Positions 17,001 through 25,867 of a DNA stretch of 64,000 bases are shown piece by piece; position 1 is the stretch's first letter, and each line of letters starts with the position of its first letter. Location of the stretch: NCBI GenBank assembly GCA_964544865.1, contig CAZJDV010000001.1, forward strand, positions 27,699-91,698. Reading direction: 5' to 3'. Source of the DNA: CAZJDV01 sp964544865 (GTDB lineage: Bacteria; Chloroflexota; Dehalococcoidia; Lucifugimonadales; CAJWER01). The position numbers were made by a program, and so were the translations under genes. The notes beneath the pieces are model-generated. The model saw only the letters and a list, made by a program, of their open reading frames with translations. It had not been told where the DNA came from and did no database searches.

Positions 17001-17671
17001 ACTTCCCGACGATGGACCCGCGGGGCGGCGGTTTCATGCTTTTTGAGCTGGAGAGCGTGCTTGGTCATCTGAATGTCCTGGGCTCAGTCTACGCCGTCAG
17101 TCCAAACGAGTTCTTTGTCCGCAAGGACCAGACGGCCGGTCCGGGGGTCGGCAAGTCCGTCAGCGACCTGGTCAGCTTCACCGGACGCGTCCAGGACAGG
17201 GACGAGCGGTTGGAGGCCGTCCGGCTCGATCCGTTGACCACGTCGGGCTGGAACCTGATGGCGCTGCTGGCCCTGGCCGTCGCGCTATTGGCGGGCGCAT
17301 TCGGCTATGCAGCCTATCTGCTGGTATTCTCGCGAAGGAGCCGGGGCGAGGTCGGGTTCCTGGAGTCAATGGGACTGTCGCGCGGACAGCTAAAGGCGAT
17401 GCTGGCCTTCGAGCACCTCTCCATCGTCGTGGTGGGGCTAGGGCTGGGGACGTGGGCGGGATTTCGGATGAGCAGGCTCATGATCACGCCCCTGGCCGTT
17501 ACCGAGGAGGGTGGCGAGGTGATCCCTCCGTTCATACTGGTGACCGACTGGAGCATGATGGCGCCCACGCTCGTGGCGCTCGTCGCTATCTTTCTGGTCG
17601 CGCTGGCCGTTCTCGACCGCAACGTCTCCCGGCTTGACCTTCAGGCCATCGCTCGAGTTGGGGAGGCGTAG
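14012..17671 (+). CDS. large double-FtsX ABC-type permease
   Basis: A 1219-residue membrane protein with two FtsX/MacB-type modules. A first transmembrane helix (LLTLFIGIAAVATISAVAP) is followed by a ~280-residue extracytoplasmic domain. A block of helices starting LLLLMALMIVTVFFYLSMMV then carries the FtsX cytoplasmic loop RERDAALLRTRGVGVLQL. Further helices lead to a second extracytoplasmic region (~residues 700-1070), and a C-terminal FtsX unit has RRSRGEVGFLESMGLSRGQL. Such permeases act with a LolD/MacB-type ATPase in lipoprotein, drug or peptide transport or as mechanotransducers. No ATPase gene is in the window. Start is a GTG at 14012; an ATG at 14027 is possible. A paralogue follows 192 bases later. 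Confidence 0.85.
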   Translation: MPQLSMQRLVIRRLIDDRALLLTLFIGIAAVATISAVAPTYLTSLQQLAFNNSISKQSDKAMDIDVFASAVTLDSASIDRAEQDLADAIEANISEIFVSSEAFFKAANLLVDLPGQPLPEEPDTGDIVSRGYFQYLSSLEANVRFLDGRMARNVVQNGADGPIVEAVIGTPTAERFHLSVDDVVTLTPDLGTSLRIGARIVGILEPDAPESAFWGFAGLLLEPAPLEEVPPRGIRLADPLEEEPPVVLFITKDSMIDAVGQTYAGTVVRPTWFIFINGESLKKWSLPAARSHVEGLSNDITSAIPGSSVTTRSVLSLIDDVQRRSFFSQVPLLLLMALMIVTVFFYLSMMVTYLIQSRERDAALLRTRGVGVLQLSRIYMLEGMAMTVVSVAVAPFLAMAVVALAGKLPQFREATGAELLPIVSGPAPFLMAIGAGVVSLLLLVVPGAVSTRTGVLSQRLWSSRPSLLPFFQRYYLDAGFLVLGGLIFWELRSRGHFVSGGLFNDLEVNETLLVAPILFLIVVALAFMRFFPLLVRFVGGESRGLLDMLTVATTVSLPALIVYADARETGMSEWAIPVVLVLGFGATYWAESRSTRALVRLGWIVAQVALVAGFVTLRPPDPAELTFTPVLALIAIVPAQILFLALRVSVRRTPVWVSMSLWRMARNPTQYTWLVLLLVLITGLAILSTTVGGTLARSQLDRVLYDTASDIRIADLRSSRPGGLQALKAMIVDLPGVTAVSTAFRLTGSAGPATFQVLGLEPGEFATMSWYRSDFSTRPLDSVMGGLATADIIEPVQIPDGAMALGMWVKPGQVFYHLSVWVVLKDVNGAQTSLSLGKVEGIEWQLMTGDIPGHLKSPLSLVSVQIYEPGDGNRNTPGQIRIDDIHARTPASDTERVLEGFEKEMTWVPISTSDLPSEQVAATFGDAYTGQWAADYSFGSESQNGIRGIYRTPNRGPLPVVISTSLQAATGAGIDSSFIALIAGQRVPVLVTDTIEYFPTMDPRGGGFMLFELESVLGHLNVLGSVYAVSPNEFFVRKDQTAGPGVGKSVSDLVSFTGRVQDRDERLEAVRLDPLTTSGWNLMALLALAVALLAGAFGYAAYLLVFSRRSRGEVGFLESMGLSRGQLKAMLAFEHLSIVVVGLGLGTWAGFRMSRLMITPLAVTEEGGEVIPPFILVTDWSMMAPTLVALVAIFLVALAVLDRNVSRLDLQAIARVGEA

Positions 17672-17863
17672 CTGGTGTGCGGACGGCAGGCTGCAGTGTG
17701 AGCCCGGAGGATTATGTGCGGCCTCCGGGACCGGGGCCGGATTGGCCAGGACAAGCATGGGCGGTGAGTCCGGGCGCTAGGGGTGACACCGGGCAGTAAT
17801 GCAAGATACGTATATTCATATTGGACAGATGAATCGAACTCAAGAGAACCCACCGGGGGGCCT

Positions 17864-20800
17864 ATGGCAGCACTGATCGTCAAACTACTGTCGACCTGGC
17901 AGATGGTGATAAAGCGGAGCCTGTCCAACTGGCGCCTGCTCTCCTCTGTCATGCTCGGCGTCCTGCTCGCCTCGGCCATCATGGCGGGCACCGTAATCTA
18001 CTTTGACTCCCTGCGGGAGATCGCGCTCAGGAGCAGCCTCAAGAAACTATCCACCACCGAAATCGACATCCTGGTTCAGGGTGTGAAGGGGCCCACCACA
18101 CAGGAGCGTTACAATCTGGTCGCATCCGTGCTAGCCAATCAGATAGACGCCACGGTGGACTGGATGCTCCGGGATAGGATGGGTGCCGGAAAGTCACCGA
18201 CGTTCTTCGTTACTCAGCCGGGCAGACAGGACACGGCGGGGGACGACAATTCCCGAGCCTACTTCGCGTTCATGCCTCGACTGGACCAGCACACAACGCT
18301 GGTGCCCGGAAGCTATCTTCCTACCGAACAGCGGCTGAGCTCCGACGGCCAGCCCCTGGAGATCGAGGCCCTCGTTCCGCTGGACGCGGCGGAGCTGTTC
18401 GGCGTTGAGATCGGCGACCGGCTCATCGCAGTGCCGCACTGGGACGACGTCATGCCCTACGTCACCGTGAGAATCAGCGGGATCTTCCACAGGGACGACG
18501 TCGAAGCCGAGTTTTGGTACCTGGAGGAGGCCGTCCTAAACGCATCCACCGGGCCCTCGTTCCACACCATTCCCTTCTTCATGTCAGAGAAGATGTACCT
18601 CGAAGTGCTCGGTCCGGCCTTCGCCAGAATGGACAGCACGTACGCATGGCTGCTCAGCGTCGAACGAGAGCGGATCAACGCGCGCAACGCGGACGCCGTG
18701 CTGGCCGACGTCGAGACCATGCACCGGTCGCTCGCGGCCACCCTTTCGAGCTACCGCCAGGAAACTGCGCTCGACGACACACTCCGGGCCTACGACAGGC
18801 GTCTGTTCTTCAGCAAGCTGCCAATGTTCGTAGTCCTGATACTCATCGCCGTGGTCATCCTTTACTACGTCGTCACCCTCTCCTCCCTAGCCATCGAGGA
18901 GCGGCGCAGCGAAATCGCGCTCCTCCGCAGCAGGGGGGCGAGCGCGGCTCAGATCCTGACCGTTTTCGTGCTGGAGGGGGGGACCATAGCCGCCATCGCC
19001 ATAGTCCTCGGCCCGGTACTGGCGGCTGCCAGCATCAGCGTCCTCGGCTACACGCCCGCGTTTTCGGACCTCTCAGGGGGCGACAGGCTCACCGCCACGA
19101 TCTCCGGCAGCGCGTACTACATGAGCATCCTGGGAGGCGTCCTGAGCTTCGTAGCGCTCATTATTCCCGCCGTCCAGGCGTCGCGCATCGGCGTGACGCG
19201 CCACCGGCAACAGGCGGCGCGGCCCGCGTCACAGCCTGCATTCCAGCGGTACTATCTGGACGTGCTGCTTTTGCTGGTCAGCATTTTCCTTTTCCGGCAG
19301 TTGACGGAGCAGGGCTCGGTGGTCGCCACGCGAATCTTCGGTGACATCGTCGTAAACCAGCTACTGCTGGCCCTGCCCGGCCTCATGCTGGTGGCCGCGG
19401 CCATGGTGCTGCTACGGCTGTTCCCACTGATAATGAACCTTGCGACCCGGTTCATGTCGTCATGGCTGCCGGCCGGGCTGGTCCTGGGGATGTGGCAGAT
19501 GGCGCGCAATCCCACCCACTACGCGCGGCTTTCGTTGCTTCTCATACTGACCGCCGGCCTCGGTATATTCGCCTCCAGCTTCGGCGCGACCCTGGAGCGC
19601 AGCTTCGAAGAGAGAGTGCTTTTCGCCACTGGCAGCGACGTGAGGGTTGACGAGGTCCGGGCGCAGTTCGCCACCAACAGAAGATTCCGCAGGTTTCGCG
19701 GGTGGACTCCCACCCCCACGCCCACGCCACTGGCATCTCCGACGCCCAGGCCCACGATGGTCGAGGCCCACCGCGAGGTCCCTGGGGTGGATATCGTGAG
19801 CCCGGTACTCAGAAACGAGGGCCACGACCTCTCCAAGACTTGGGGCGAGAGCTACACGATGCTGGCCATGGACCGGGTCTCTTTCTCGAAAGTGGCCTGG
19901 TTCCGCGGCGACTTCTCGGGGAAGCCAATGAGCTCGCTGCTCGAGTCGCTCAAGCCGGACGAGCCGCCTGAGGGTGTCTTGCTGGCCGAAGACTCGCGCA
20001 CGCTCCTGCTGACACTCAGGGCCGACCGTCCGCATCCCACGGTCACTGTGGTAGCGCGAATCAGGAATGCGAAAAACCGATACGCTTCCTTTAATTTTGG
20101 AGCTCTCGACTCGAGCGGATTGAACACCATGGAGGCGGACTTGAGGCTCGATGCCCGGCAGTCACTGAATTCGAGCCTCCCGCTCACCCTTGTATCCCTG
20201 CAAGTCATCGAGACCGGGCAGGGTAGGAGGCTGCAAGCCGGCTCCATCGTCCTCGGCGAGATCGCCGTCCGCTCCGAGAGCGGCAAAAAGAGCGTAATCG
20301 AATCGTTCGATGACATCTCGGACNNNNNNNNNNTGGAGCGTGCTCAAAGTGAGCGCCGAAGCCATATCCGATCTGCTTCGCGAGTCAGACCTCGAGGGCG
20401 ATCCCAGTTCGGCGATGTTCTCATGGTCAGCCGGCAGCGCACTCACAGCCAGAGGCATTTTTCACGGCAAGTCCAGGGACCCTCTGCCCGTACTCGCCAG
20501 CAAGTCATTTATACGCGATACGGGCCACGTCGAGGGCGAGGAGTTCGAGGTGTCCGTGGCGGGATTCAGAGTTCCCGTCCGTGTAGTGGATACCATCAGA
20601 CTCTTTCCGACGATGACGCTGCCTGACCAGTTGTACCTCGTCGCCGACCTCACAAGCCTAACCCAGTACGCGAACCTGGGCGCCAGCAACAGGCAACTCG
20701 AAGCCAACGAACTATGGATCTCGGTAGCGGATGAAAGACAGGCCGGCGCCGATATCGTACAAGAGATCGATGACGTCAGGGGCTATTCCGCCACCTCAAT

Positions 20801-21281
20801 CCACGATCGCGATGCGCTGCTGGCCGACTCCAAGGTAGACCCTCTGGTCAAGGCCGGCTGGAGATCGTTGCTCTTCCTTGCGTTCTCGGCGGTGCTGATA
20901 CTGAGCTGCCTGGGATTCCTGGTCCACGCCTATGTGTCGTTCCGGAGTCGCCAGCTACAGTTCGCCCTGCTCAGGACCGTAGGGCTTTCGTCGAAACAGC
21001 TCATCACCATGGTATGGCTCGAACAGACCCTCGTGATCGCCGCCGGGATGGCCCTGGGCACATGGATGGGAGGCAGATTGGGAGCCATCATCATGCCGTT
21101 CCTGGGGCATGACGACTGGGGGGGGCAGGTGCTCCCGCCGTTCGCCTTGCAAGTCAATTGGAGCGCCCTGCTGATCACCTACGGTTTGATGGCGGTGGTC
21201 TTCGCCGTCATAACCCTGGGCATCATCTGGCTGATCCACAGGATATCCGTCCAGCAAATCCTGAGAATGGGCGAGATGTAG
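17864..21281 (+). CDS. second large FtsX-type ABC permease, interrupted by an assembly gap
   Basis: Paralogue of the preceding gene, about 1135 residues, with the same order: first helix (LLSSVMLGVLLASAIMAGTV), extracytoplasmic domain, helices with the loop ERRSEIALLRSRGASAAQIL, a second helix block starting near NPTHYARLSLLLILTAG, a second extracytoplasmic region and a C-terminal FtsX unit (RQLQFALLRTVGLSSKQL). The frame changes across a run of ten Ns at 20324-20333. Both flanks belong to the same protein, so this is a sequencing gap rather than two genes. After the ninth or so helix there is a Thr-Pro-rich linker (residues ~618-630, TPTPTPTP). The ATG at 17864 starts the conserved N-terminus. 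Confidence 0.82.
20324..20333. other. run of 10 N (assembly gap)
   Basis: Ten undetermined bases inside the second FtsX-type gene. The flanking reading frames differ, so the true missing length is not a multiple of three relative to ten. It is a placeholder, not biology. Confidence 0.99.
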
Positions 21282-21391
21282 CCACCCGGCCAGAGCGGCC
21301 TCGTCCAGCATCCGAGTGAAGCGGTCGGCAGATCGTCCGAATAGACGATAGGAACTGGCCGTCCTAAACCGGCGCGTCGCGTTTTCGCTGC

Positions 21392-23077
21392 TTACCCCGA
21401 CCGCCAGTCCCTAGCCCCTTCCCCACCCACCGGCAGCACCAATCTCGAGGGCCGCTCGCGGTCGTGGAACACCGTCTGGTGCGCCACGCGCAGCTCGGAG
21501 TCCGACCAGAAGTCCGCGCCGGTGTTGTGGTTGCGGTCGAAGTTGGAGAAGTCGGAGCTGGACACGTCTAGGCGAATCCTGTGTCCGGCCCGGAACAGAA
21601 CCCCCGTGGGCTTGAGCTTGATGGTGAGCTCGTAGGGCACGCGTGGGTCGATCAGGGCCAGGCCGTCGTATCCGCCCCTGTACTGGGTCCGTAGGATCCC
21701 GCAGGTCAGATTGACGGCCAGTCCACTGGGGTGGACGTCAACAAGCTTGGCCGTGAAATCGGTGTCCGACGCGCTCGACGACGCCCGGAGGCGCAGTTCT
21801 ACCGGGCCAACGACCTCTAGGTCCTGCTTCAGCACCGGTGTCTGGTAGACCAGGATGTCCCGCCGGCCGTCAAGGGCGCCTGCCCTGGGCGCCGCCTGGG
21901 CCTCGATCCCCATCGTGCTCATTACCGGGTCCCGCGGATCGTAGTCGTACTCGTCTGGACGCTCGCCGCCGGGTTCATGCGTCGACAACGTGCCGTCGCC
22001 ATCGACCGTGTTGGCTGAGCCGCCACTGTGCAAGAAGAAGTCGGTGTAAACGGCGCCCGCGGGCGGCCATTCACTCTCGAGGCGCCACCTGTTCTCCCCC
22101 ATGACGAAGATCTTCACCGGCGGCTCGGCGCCGACACCGTTGCGGGTCTCCTCGAAGTGATGGTCGTACCAGCGCGTCACCTCTCCGACGTAGGTCGTGT
22201 CTGCGTGCGGACCGAAGTCCAGCGGTCCCTGATGCCGGACCAGCAACTGGTTGGAGTGTCCCCACGGTCCGACGATGAACCTGTGCTGCCCGCGCAAGGA
22301 TTCGGGACCGTGGTCGACCATACCGGGGTAGTGGCCGATGGTGCCGTTCAGCCTGTCATACCAGCCGGTCAACACGCACACGGGGACGTTGACCTCGCCT
22401 TGTATCTTGTCGAAAGCCCAGAAATCCTTGTTCTGCACCTTGAGATACGTCTTCAGTTGCGGCGAAAGGCCCGAAAACACCTGGTCGAGAATGTCCCCCA
22501 GCGGCAGATACCAGAGCCACTTGCACCGCTCCACCTCGTACCAGTTCAGGTCCGCATCCGGCCGGGTGGCGGGACCCGCGCCATCCCATAGGTCCATTGC
22601 AGCCGACGGCCCGTATCGAAGATGCCGGACGTCATGTCCATCAAACTCACCGCCATGCCGCCGGCGAAGATCGCGCCAGGTGGGGCAGCCGCGTGGGCAC
22701 CATTCTCCAGATACACCAGGAGGGGTAGGAGTGACCCCAGGTGCCTACTTGACCGTCGCTGCCGGCAAGCCCCGCGGCCCACTCTACGGTGCCATATCCG
22801 TCCTCGGCGTCGAAGGTCTCGGAGTTGTCCTGGAACTGCCACGGGAACTCGCCCTCTGAAGCGTAGCGGCCACGTAGCCGCGCGATGCGAGCTCCCTCGC
22901 GGTCTGCACGCTCGCATCGGCGGTCTTGTCGTAGGGGGGCCTGCACAGCAAGACCGGATACGAACCCGCACCGGTAGGCCAGTAGACGTCGGCCCTGAGC
23001 ACGGTCCCGTCGCGCATCTCGGCGGCCCCGTTCTCTTCGACTCCAACGAAAAGGTCTCCGGTCTCGGGTGAAGCCAA
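21392..23077 (-). pseudogene. CocE/NonD-type X-Pro dipeptidyl peptidase-like hydrolase, three frameshifts
   Basis: Four minus-strand segments reconstruct one S15/CocE hydrolase. N-terminus (TTG near 23077): RDGTVLRADVYWPTG and VLLCRPPYDKT. The second segment has RYASEGEFPWQFQ and the nucleophile region GTWGHSYPS, the third LVYLENGAHAAAPPG, and the fourth (from about 22597) the lid and C-terminal jelly-roll with VELRLRASSSASDTDFTAKL. The first junction, near 22868-22876, leaves a single TACGTGGCC that can be read both as the end of GYVA and as the VRGR expected a few residues later. This fits a deletion between short direct repeats. The other changes fall near 22720 and 22595. The family cleaves acyl or X-Pro bonds. 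Loss of frame makes function doubtful unless these are sequence errors. Confidence 0.8.
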
Positions 23078-23152
23078 TTCTCGCGCCTTGTTCTGCCAGG
23101 GTCGCCAGGCGCCGGCACGAAGGGCCGGGTCCCGACCTGCGTCGGCGGCGTC

Positions 23153-23761
23153 CTAGAAAGCCTGCCCCCACGTGTCCCGGAAGGCCACCTCTTCCAGCGG
23201 CCTGCGGCGTGTCGGCCCGAACCTCACGCCCTCCGCCGGATAGCCCATCGGGACCAGCGCAACGGTGTCCACATCCTGGGGGATTCCCAGCAGTGCTTTT
23301 ATCTCAGCCTCACGATGCCGGTGCACCGTAGTCAGAACGGTGCCGAGCCCCAATCCCATTGCCGCGAGCATCAGGTTCTGGACCGCCGGGTAGATCGAGG
23401 CGCCGCTGGTCGTCGAGACCCGGCCTCCGCTGCCCCTCACGCATACTAGGATGAGCACCGAGGCCTCCCCCATCCGCTCCGCCAGGTACGAGGCGGACGA
23501 GTAAACCCTGGCCCGGGAGGGATCGGGGTCGGTCGCGAGGCGTGAGAGACCGGCATGGTCCCATCCTTGCTTATAGAACGCACCGACCCTGCTTTTCAGG
23601 TCGGCGTCCTTGAGCACGAGAAAGACCCACGGCTGGCTGTTCCCACCGCTGGGCGCGCGAATGGCGGCGTCCAGGACGCGGCGCACGAGCTCGTCCGGCA
23701 CGGGGTCGGATTTGAACCGGCGAATCGCCCGCTGTGTGTGAAGCGCCTTGAACAGTTCCAT
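23153..23761 (-). CDS. nitroreductase family protein
   Basis: A 202-residue FMN-dependent nitroreductase-fold protein. The N-terminal phosphate-binding segment HTQRAIRRFKSDPVP, the flavin-site APSGGNSQPW and the later GLGLGTVLTT are typical. It begins at the ATG at 23761, nine bases after the stop of the NHL-repeat gene, so the two are probably co-transcribed. Members reduce nitroaromatics, quinones or flavins, or act as dehalogenases/dehydrogenases. The C-terminal part (LVPMGYPAEGVRFGPTRRRPLEEV) is usual for the stand-alone group. The actual substrate is unknown. Confidence 0.9.
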   Translation of the reverse strand: MELFKALHTQRAIRRFKSDPVPDELVRRVLDAAIRAPSGGNSQPWVFLVLKDADLKSRVGAFYKQGWDHAGLSRLATDPDPSRARVYSSASYLAERMGEASVLILVCVRGSGGRVSTTSGASIYPAVQNLMLAAMGLGLGTVLTTVHRHREAEIKALLGIPQDVDTVALVPMGYPAEGVRFGPTRRRPLEEVAFRDTWGQAF

Positions 23762-23770
23762 TTCCCATCT

Positions 23771-24661
23771 CTAGCTTTGCAGGACGAACTTCTGGATCCT
23801 CTTGCCCTCCAGCACCTCGCCCACGTAGATGTCCCCATGGGAGTCCAAGGCGATGCAGTGGGGTGCGACGAACCGGCCGGGCTCGTGGCTGCTGTCTCCT
23901 CCCCATCGGGATATCAGGTTGCCGTCACCGTCGACCACCGAGACCCTGGACTGCAACTCCGAAACGAACACGGCGCCGTCCGGTCCGACCGCGAGGGCCG
24001 TCGGCTGACGGAAGCCGCTCCACGTGTCCAGGTGGTCCCCTTCCTGGCTGAATACTTGGATGCGATGGTTCTCACGGTCGCAGACCAGTACCCTGCCCCT
24101 CCTGTCCATGCCTATGCCGTGCGGCAGGTGGAAGTGGCCGGGCTGGATCTTGCCCGGCACGCCCCAGGACATCAGCAGATCGCCCGCGGCGCCGTACTTG
24201 TGGACCCGGCAGTTGCGATACCCGTCCGACACGAGGATGTTGCCCTCGGGGCTGACTACGACGCCGGTCGGCTCGTTGTGGGGACCCGCGGCCTGCACCA
24301 CCAGGGCGCCTCTCTCGGTGCCGCCCGTATCCGAGGGCTGGTGCTTTTCGCCCAGCGTCAGCAGCAGCTCGCCGCCGGGACTGAACTTCTCCACGACGTA
24401 CGTGTCGCGATCGACCAGGTAGACGTTGCCTTCCTGATCGACGTGGGCGCCGTGGGGCTCGATGAAGTCCCTGTCCCAGGCGTCCAATAGCTCGCCCTCC
24501 CTGCTCAGCACCATCAGCGGATGGCTGCTCCGGTTGAACACGTACACCCGGTCGCTTCCATCGACCGCCACGCCCGCCACCCGCTCGTACTCATACCCTT
24601 CGGGAAGTTTGCCCCACCCTTCATCGAGCGCGTATTTCCTTGGCCCAACCTCGTATGTCAT
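23771..24661 (-). CDS. NHL-repeat beta-propeller protein (peptidyl-amidating lyase-like)
   Basis: A 296-residue protein made of NHL repeats, each with a pattern such as GVAVDGSDRVYVFNR, GAHVDQEGNVYLVDR, GVVVSPEGNILVSDG, GIGMDRRGRVLVCDR and IALDSHGDIYVGE. This gives a six-bladed beta-propeller like the lyase domain of peptidylglycine alpha-amidating enzyme. The ATG at 24661 is chosen: GGAGG lies just upstream, and the extra frame up to 24892 lacks conserved sequence. There is no signal peptide. Role may be lyase or binding; it is coupled to the nitroreductase gene. Confidence 0.85.
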   Translation of the reverse strand: MTYEVGPRKYALDEGWGKLPEGYEYERVAGVAVDGSDRVYVFNRSSHPLMVLSREGELLDAWDRDFIEPHGAHVDQEGNVYLVDRDTYVVEKFSPGGELLLTLGEKHQPSDTGGTERGALVVQAAGPHNEPTGVVVSPEGNILVSDGYRNCRVHKYGAAGDLLMSWGVPGKIQPGHFHLPHGIGMDRRGRVLVCDRENHRIQVFSQEGDHLDTWSGFRQPTALAVGPDGAVFVSELQSRVSVVDGDGNLISRWGGDSSHEPGRFVAPHCIALDSHGDIYVGEVLEGKRIQKFVLQS

Positions 24662-24758
24662 GGCTCCTCCATGAACCAGATGTGGTAAAGCCATCGGTGG
24701 CTTTTCCCAGATTCCGAACTCTGCGTGCCAGCGGCCTCTGCGGTGACATCCTCCGAAG

Positions 24759-25472
24759 CTAGCAGCCGAGCTGGTCGGCCAGGTCTTCGAAATCGGCCGT
24801 GAATATTTGGAAATCCTCACCAGAGGCGTCCTCCGGGCGACGGCCGGGACCGAACTCCAGCGGCCGGGACACATACGCCGCCTGCATCCCAACCGCCTGG
24901 GCGGCCTTCAGGTCGAACGGGTGCGCCGCCACCATCATCACCTCTCCCGTATCCAGGCCAAGGAGGTCCGCCGCGGTCCGGTAGACCTCCGGGTCCGGCT
25001 TGTAGTGCCTGGCAAGTTCGGACGACAGGATGCAGTCCCACGGCAGGCCGGCGTTCTTGGCCATGTTTGTCAGCAGCGCGACGTTGCCGTTGGATAACGT
25101 GGCTATGACGAAGCGCTCCCGCAGCCGCGTCAGGCCGGGCACGACATCGGGCCAAGGCGTCAGCCGGTGCCAGGCCATGTTGAAGTCTTCCTTGTCTGCG
25201 TCGGCGAGGCCCGTGATTCCGAACTGTGGAAGCAGCTCGTCCAGGATCATCCGGTGCAGTGAGTCGATGTTGGCCCACGGCATCTCGCCGAGCCGAACCC
25301 GTTTCATGGCCGGTTCATAGCCGGCACGCCAGGCGTCGGCGAACGCCTCCCAGTCGGCCTCTATCCTCCTGGCGGCTCCCAGCCGCCGTCCTTCATTCGT
25401 GATGCTGGTGCGCCAGTCCGCAACGGTGCCGAACACGTCAAAGGTGAGGGCTTTGACCACGGGAATGCTCAA
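24759..25472 (-). CDS. haloacid dehalogenase, type II
   Basis: A 237-residue HAD-superfamily hydrolase of the L-2-haloacid dehalogenase subgroup. Motif I is FDVFGTV with the nucleophile D12, motif II ATLSNGN, motif III the lysine in HYKPDPEVYRTA, and motif IV the subgroup-typical MMVAAHPFDLKAA. It converts 2-haloacids to hydroxyacids, or acts as a small-molecule phosphatase. The start is a TTG at 25472 with AAGGAG 11 bases upstream. Its promoter must lie in the 395-base divergent gap that also contains a structured repeat. Confidence 0.9.
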   Translation of the reverse strand: MSIPVVKALTFDVFGTVADWRTSITNEGRRLGAARRIEADWEAFADAWRAGYEPAMKRVRLGEMPWANIDSLHRMILDELLPQFGITGLADADKEDFNMAWHRLTPWPDVVPGLTRLRERFVIATLSNGNVALLTNMAKNAGLPWDCILSSELARHYKPDPEVYRTAADLLGLDTGEVMMVAAHPFDLKAAQAVGMQAAYVSRPLEFGPGRRPEDASGEDFQIFTADFEDLADQLGC

Positions 25473-25542
25473 TACGCCGCCATCTCCTTTTCACTCAATC
25501 GCACTCAGCGCGTGTAGTGTACCAAATACGCAGGCCCAGGAG

Positions 25543-25674
25543 GACTGTCCCTAACAGTCTGCTGAAAAAGGGGGTGCAGAGGGGCATAGCCCCTTTGCCG
25601 GGTGCGTGAGGGTGTCCCTCATATACATATTTTTTCTCTTTCTACCAAGAGAATGGGTGGGCGAGATGGCCGAG
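25543..25674 (+). repeat. structured dispersed element, copy A (three hairpins)
   Basis: About 130 bp that recur at 40018-40151 with roughly three-quarters identity by eye. Three stems can be drawn: 25543-25548 with 25554-25559; 25581-25585 with 25589-25593 (GGGGC/GCCCC); and 25606-25612 with 25616-25622 (GTGAGGG/CCCTCAT). Each stem is kept in copy B with compensating changes. A T-rich stretch (TTTTTTCTCTTTC) follows. It lies in the divergent gap between the dehalogenase and the SelA-like gene. The rest of the 25473-25867 gap shows no gene. Confidence 0.75.
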
Positions 25675-25867
25675 ACAGATTTGCCGCAGCCCGCCAATAG
25701 TCTATCGGCTATGGGTGCGCGACCAGATGTCAAAGACTCCCGCTGCCGCATGTTACTCGAAAGGTACATCTGACGTTGACACACCGCGAGGCCGCGACTA
25801 CACTCCGTCCTGTCGCGGCGCGCACCGGGCCCGCGAAACAGCCCGGGAAGACCATCGGAGGATCGAG

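Noticed and set aside
17864..21281. Two separate permease genes on either side of the N-run
   Set aside because: The right-hand part lacks an N-terminal helix and continues the same outer domain and C-terminal FtsX unit seen in the intact paralogue; the split is an assembly gap.
25606..25645. Rho-independent terminator (hairpin followed by T-run)
   Set aside because: The T-run starts several bases after the stem, and the genes on both sides are transcribed away from this spot, so there is nothing to terminate.
25543..25674. Insertion-sequence end or MITE
   Set aside because: The left end (CAGTCTGCTGAAAAA) is reminiscent of some insertion-sequence termini, but no matching inverted terminus or target duplication is found and copy B does not share the outer bases.
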